Part shown: piece after piece, positions 62,262 to 64,000 of the stretch | Numbering within the stretch: the first letter of the stretch is position 1 | Layout of the letters: each line of letters begins with the position of its first letter | Assembly: GCF_018691265.1 (NCBI RefSeq) | Contig: NW_024881303.1 | Coordinates: 8,239,777 to 8,303,776, forward strand | Direction: 5' to 3' | Source of the DNA: Tyto alba | Taxonomy: Eukaryota; Chordata; Aves; Strigiformes; Tytonidae | Length of the DNA: 64,000 nt | The notes under the pieces: generated by a model | Databases searched by the model: none | The model's input: only the letters and a program-made list of their open reading frames with translations | What the model was told of the DNA's origin: nothing | Program-made: the position numbers and the translations under genes

Positions 62262-64000
62262 GCTCACCTCTTGAGTTATAGAGATGGGAGGCAGAAAGAC
62301 GGAAGCTGGTTTCATTACACTCAGGATCCTAACTCCTTTTTGCACTCCCATGTCACTGGAGAGACAGCCAAGAGATTCTTAGATTAGCTCCTGGTGAAGC
62401 TTGTGTTACAGCTGGGAGCCATTAGCTTGCGGCATGCTGGAGGTCTGTGCTGTGCCATCACAGAGTGATTAATGTGGCTCTTGGGCACATCCAGTTCTGA
62501 AAATCTAATGGAGTTTTGCTTGGAGAGGTGGAATTGTGCAGAGCGACACTTGGTTGCATTTGATCAATGCCAGCGAGAACTCTAGATGGCATTTCCTGCT
62601 CTCTGTCTCCACTAATTGACTATACGTGTTGACATGAAGTTTTGGTAAGAATTTTATATGAGAAGTTATAAGGTAAATGTTTGCACCAGAGCTGCTGTAT
62701 ATCCTGAACTCTAATGAACTACCTGCATGCCTTCCTGATGCCTCTGGATGGAAAACCAGAATACATCTAGTAAATAAATTGCTTTCCTTCATGTCTGCCT
62801 CCTTTAAATGAGCATGGACGTGAAACACAGCTGTGAACCCATGCCACGATTTTTCATTTTAATTTGTGATTTTATCCAAAGAAATAGTCTTCTTGAAGCT
62901 GGCTTCATCACAGTTCAAAGGTGTTCAACAGATCATTGACTATTGTTAATGCAACTCCTTGGGTTTTCAGCTTGCTGGGAGAACTGCTTGTTGCTGTTTT
63001 GCATTCAGGGCTAGCTGCATGCTGCTTGGGCTCATTCCACTTCCTCCTGGGTTCATATTTAAGTGGGGTCATCTCTCAGGAGGATTGCTAAGTTAACTTG
63101 CTGAAAAAGCAAAGAGCTTTCTTTTCACAGAATGAAATTGCAAGTCTCTTTCAATCTCATTTACTTGGCTGTTACACCAGTGTGGACACCTGATTTACGG
63201 TGCTGCCTGATTTACAACTCTCCAAGATCAGATTTAGATCTAAGAGTTTCTTCGGTTAAAGCAAGTGGAAACATAGCTGAAGAAAAGAAAATGGAAAGGA
63301 AAATGCAGTGTAATGGATGCTAATGAGAGAAGTAATTATGGGTAAGTGGTGATTCAATATACAATGTGACTGGTCTAAAATAGTGACATTTGGATTTATG
63401 TCCAGGTGTAGCAAGAGGTAGAGAGATGTACCCACCTTCAGGTGCAGAGGCGCCATGTACACCTAAAGCTGAGTTTGTGCAGAATAACTTTGCTAAGCTG
63501 AGGTCCAGGAAACCCGTTTCTCCTTTTGTGGTCTCATTTTCATATAGGGTCATGAAAAACTTGTCAGGCAAGTGCAAGACCACTTTCTTTCAAGCTGTTA
63601 ACCTGACGGGAGAAAAGAAAACACTAGCATGCTCGGAAGATATTTGGCTCCAGTGATTCACTCCCTGGGTGACTTTTGCTTTTCATTGTTTATTAAGATT
63701 ACAGTGAGTTGGCACCAAAACCATGAGGTCAGGAGTCCCAAATTAAGCAAATAAATACAATTTCATATCTACTTTAAAAAAAAATTCTGCAAATATGCTT
63801 TTCTATGAGAACAGATGGTTTCATCATTTCTGCTTCTGCAGAATGTTTTGTTTTTGTAGGATACAGTCGTTATCTCTGTCTCTGTTGTTTTTCTTAAGCA
63901 TTTGTTTTATGTCAGTTTTTGCCATTATCATGTCTCTGGGTGTATTAGAAGCCCACTCTGTGACTGCAACAAAGAGAAAGTAGCTTTACCAATTATTTTC

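Larger units (their letters stand above)
47113..64000. other. Unique non-coding DNA
   Basis: No gene, exon or transposon is recognised. Short T or A runs of 14-15 bp lie at 47281, 49655 and 59348. Several inverted repeats (52383, 54357, 61782, 62237) are listed separately. ORFs are short and mostly overlap others on the opposite strand. A two-strand pair at 56209-56583 is an example. Confidence 0.6.

Noticed and set aside
1..64000. CRISPR array, operon, tRNA or rRNA genes
   Set aside because: There are no regularly spaced direct repeats, no cloverleaf-like A/B box sequences, no rRNA-like segments and no prokaryotic gene arrangement.

Overview
This is vertebrate nuclear DNA, most likely from a bird. 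The evidence is CR1 LINE 3' ends, including one with the avian-type tail resembling ATTCTGTG, and endogenous retrovirus LTRs of the kinds common in neoavian genomes. The overall composition is AT-rich and CpG-poor. There is no operon-like gene packing, no bacterial gene, and no convincing protein-coding exon of a host gene. The species cannot be named from this sequence. I read the window as a gene-poor intergenic or long intronic stretch.

Layout. 1-9.27 kb is unique AT-rich non-coding DNA with three A-rich/CAAAA tracts. A CR1 fragment lies at about 9268-9472 (+). 9.5-14.5 kb is unique DNA with several simple repeats, including a pure run of 30 A. At 14499-15561 there is a complete solo LTR (minus orientation) flanked by a 5-bp target-site duplication. 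At 18550-19235 there is a different, class II (ERVK/alpharetrovirus-like) element in minus orientation. It has a complete 3' LTR, a polypurine tract, a short internal remnant and only the first 32 bp of the 5' LTR, all inside a 6-bp target-site duplication. 19.2-28.0 kb is unique DNA. At 28011-29083 there is a second solo LTR of the same family and orientation as the first, with its own different 5-bp duplication. The rest (29.1-64.0 kb) is unique DNA with a rearranged CR1 at 32886-33062 (-) and older, decayed CR1 relics at about 29.6, 40.5 and 47.1 kb.

Function. The only recognisable transcription machinery is inside the LTRs. The two solo LTRs carry a TATA-like box, a shared candidate splice donor and an AATAAA signal on the minus strand. 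The class II LTR carries a TATA box and AATAAA in the compact order seen in avian leukosis-type LTRs, plus a U3 repeat. These could drive minus-strand non-coding transcripts. Several unique blocks have dense homeodomain/POU-type motifs (34.4-34.6, 41.4-41.7 and 45.56-45.60 kb) and could be conserved enhancers, but this needs cross-species alignment. The most unexpected small structures are a near-perfect hairpin at 61782-61836 and a nested, switch-like set of inverted repeats at 54357-54439.
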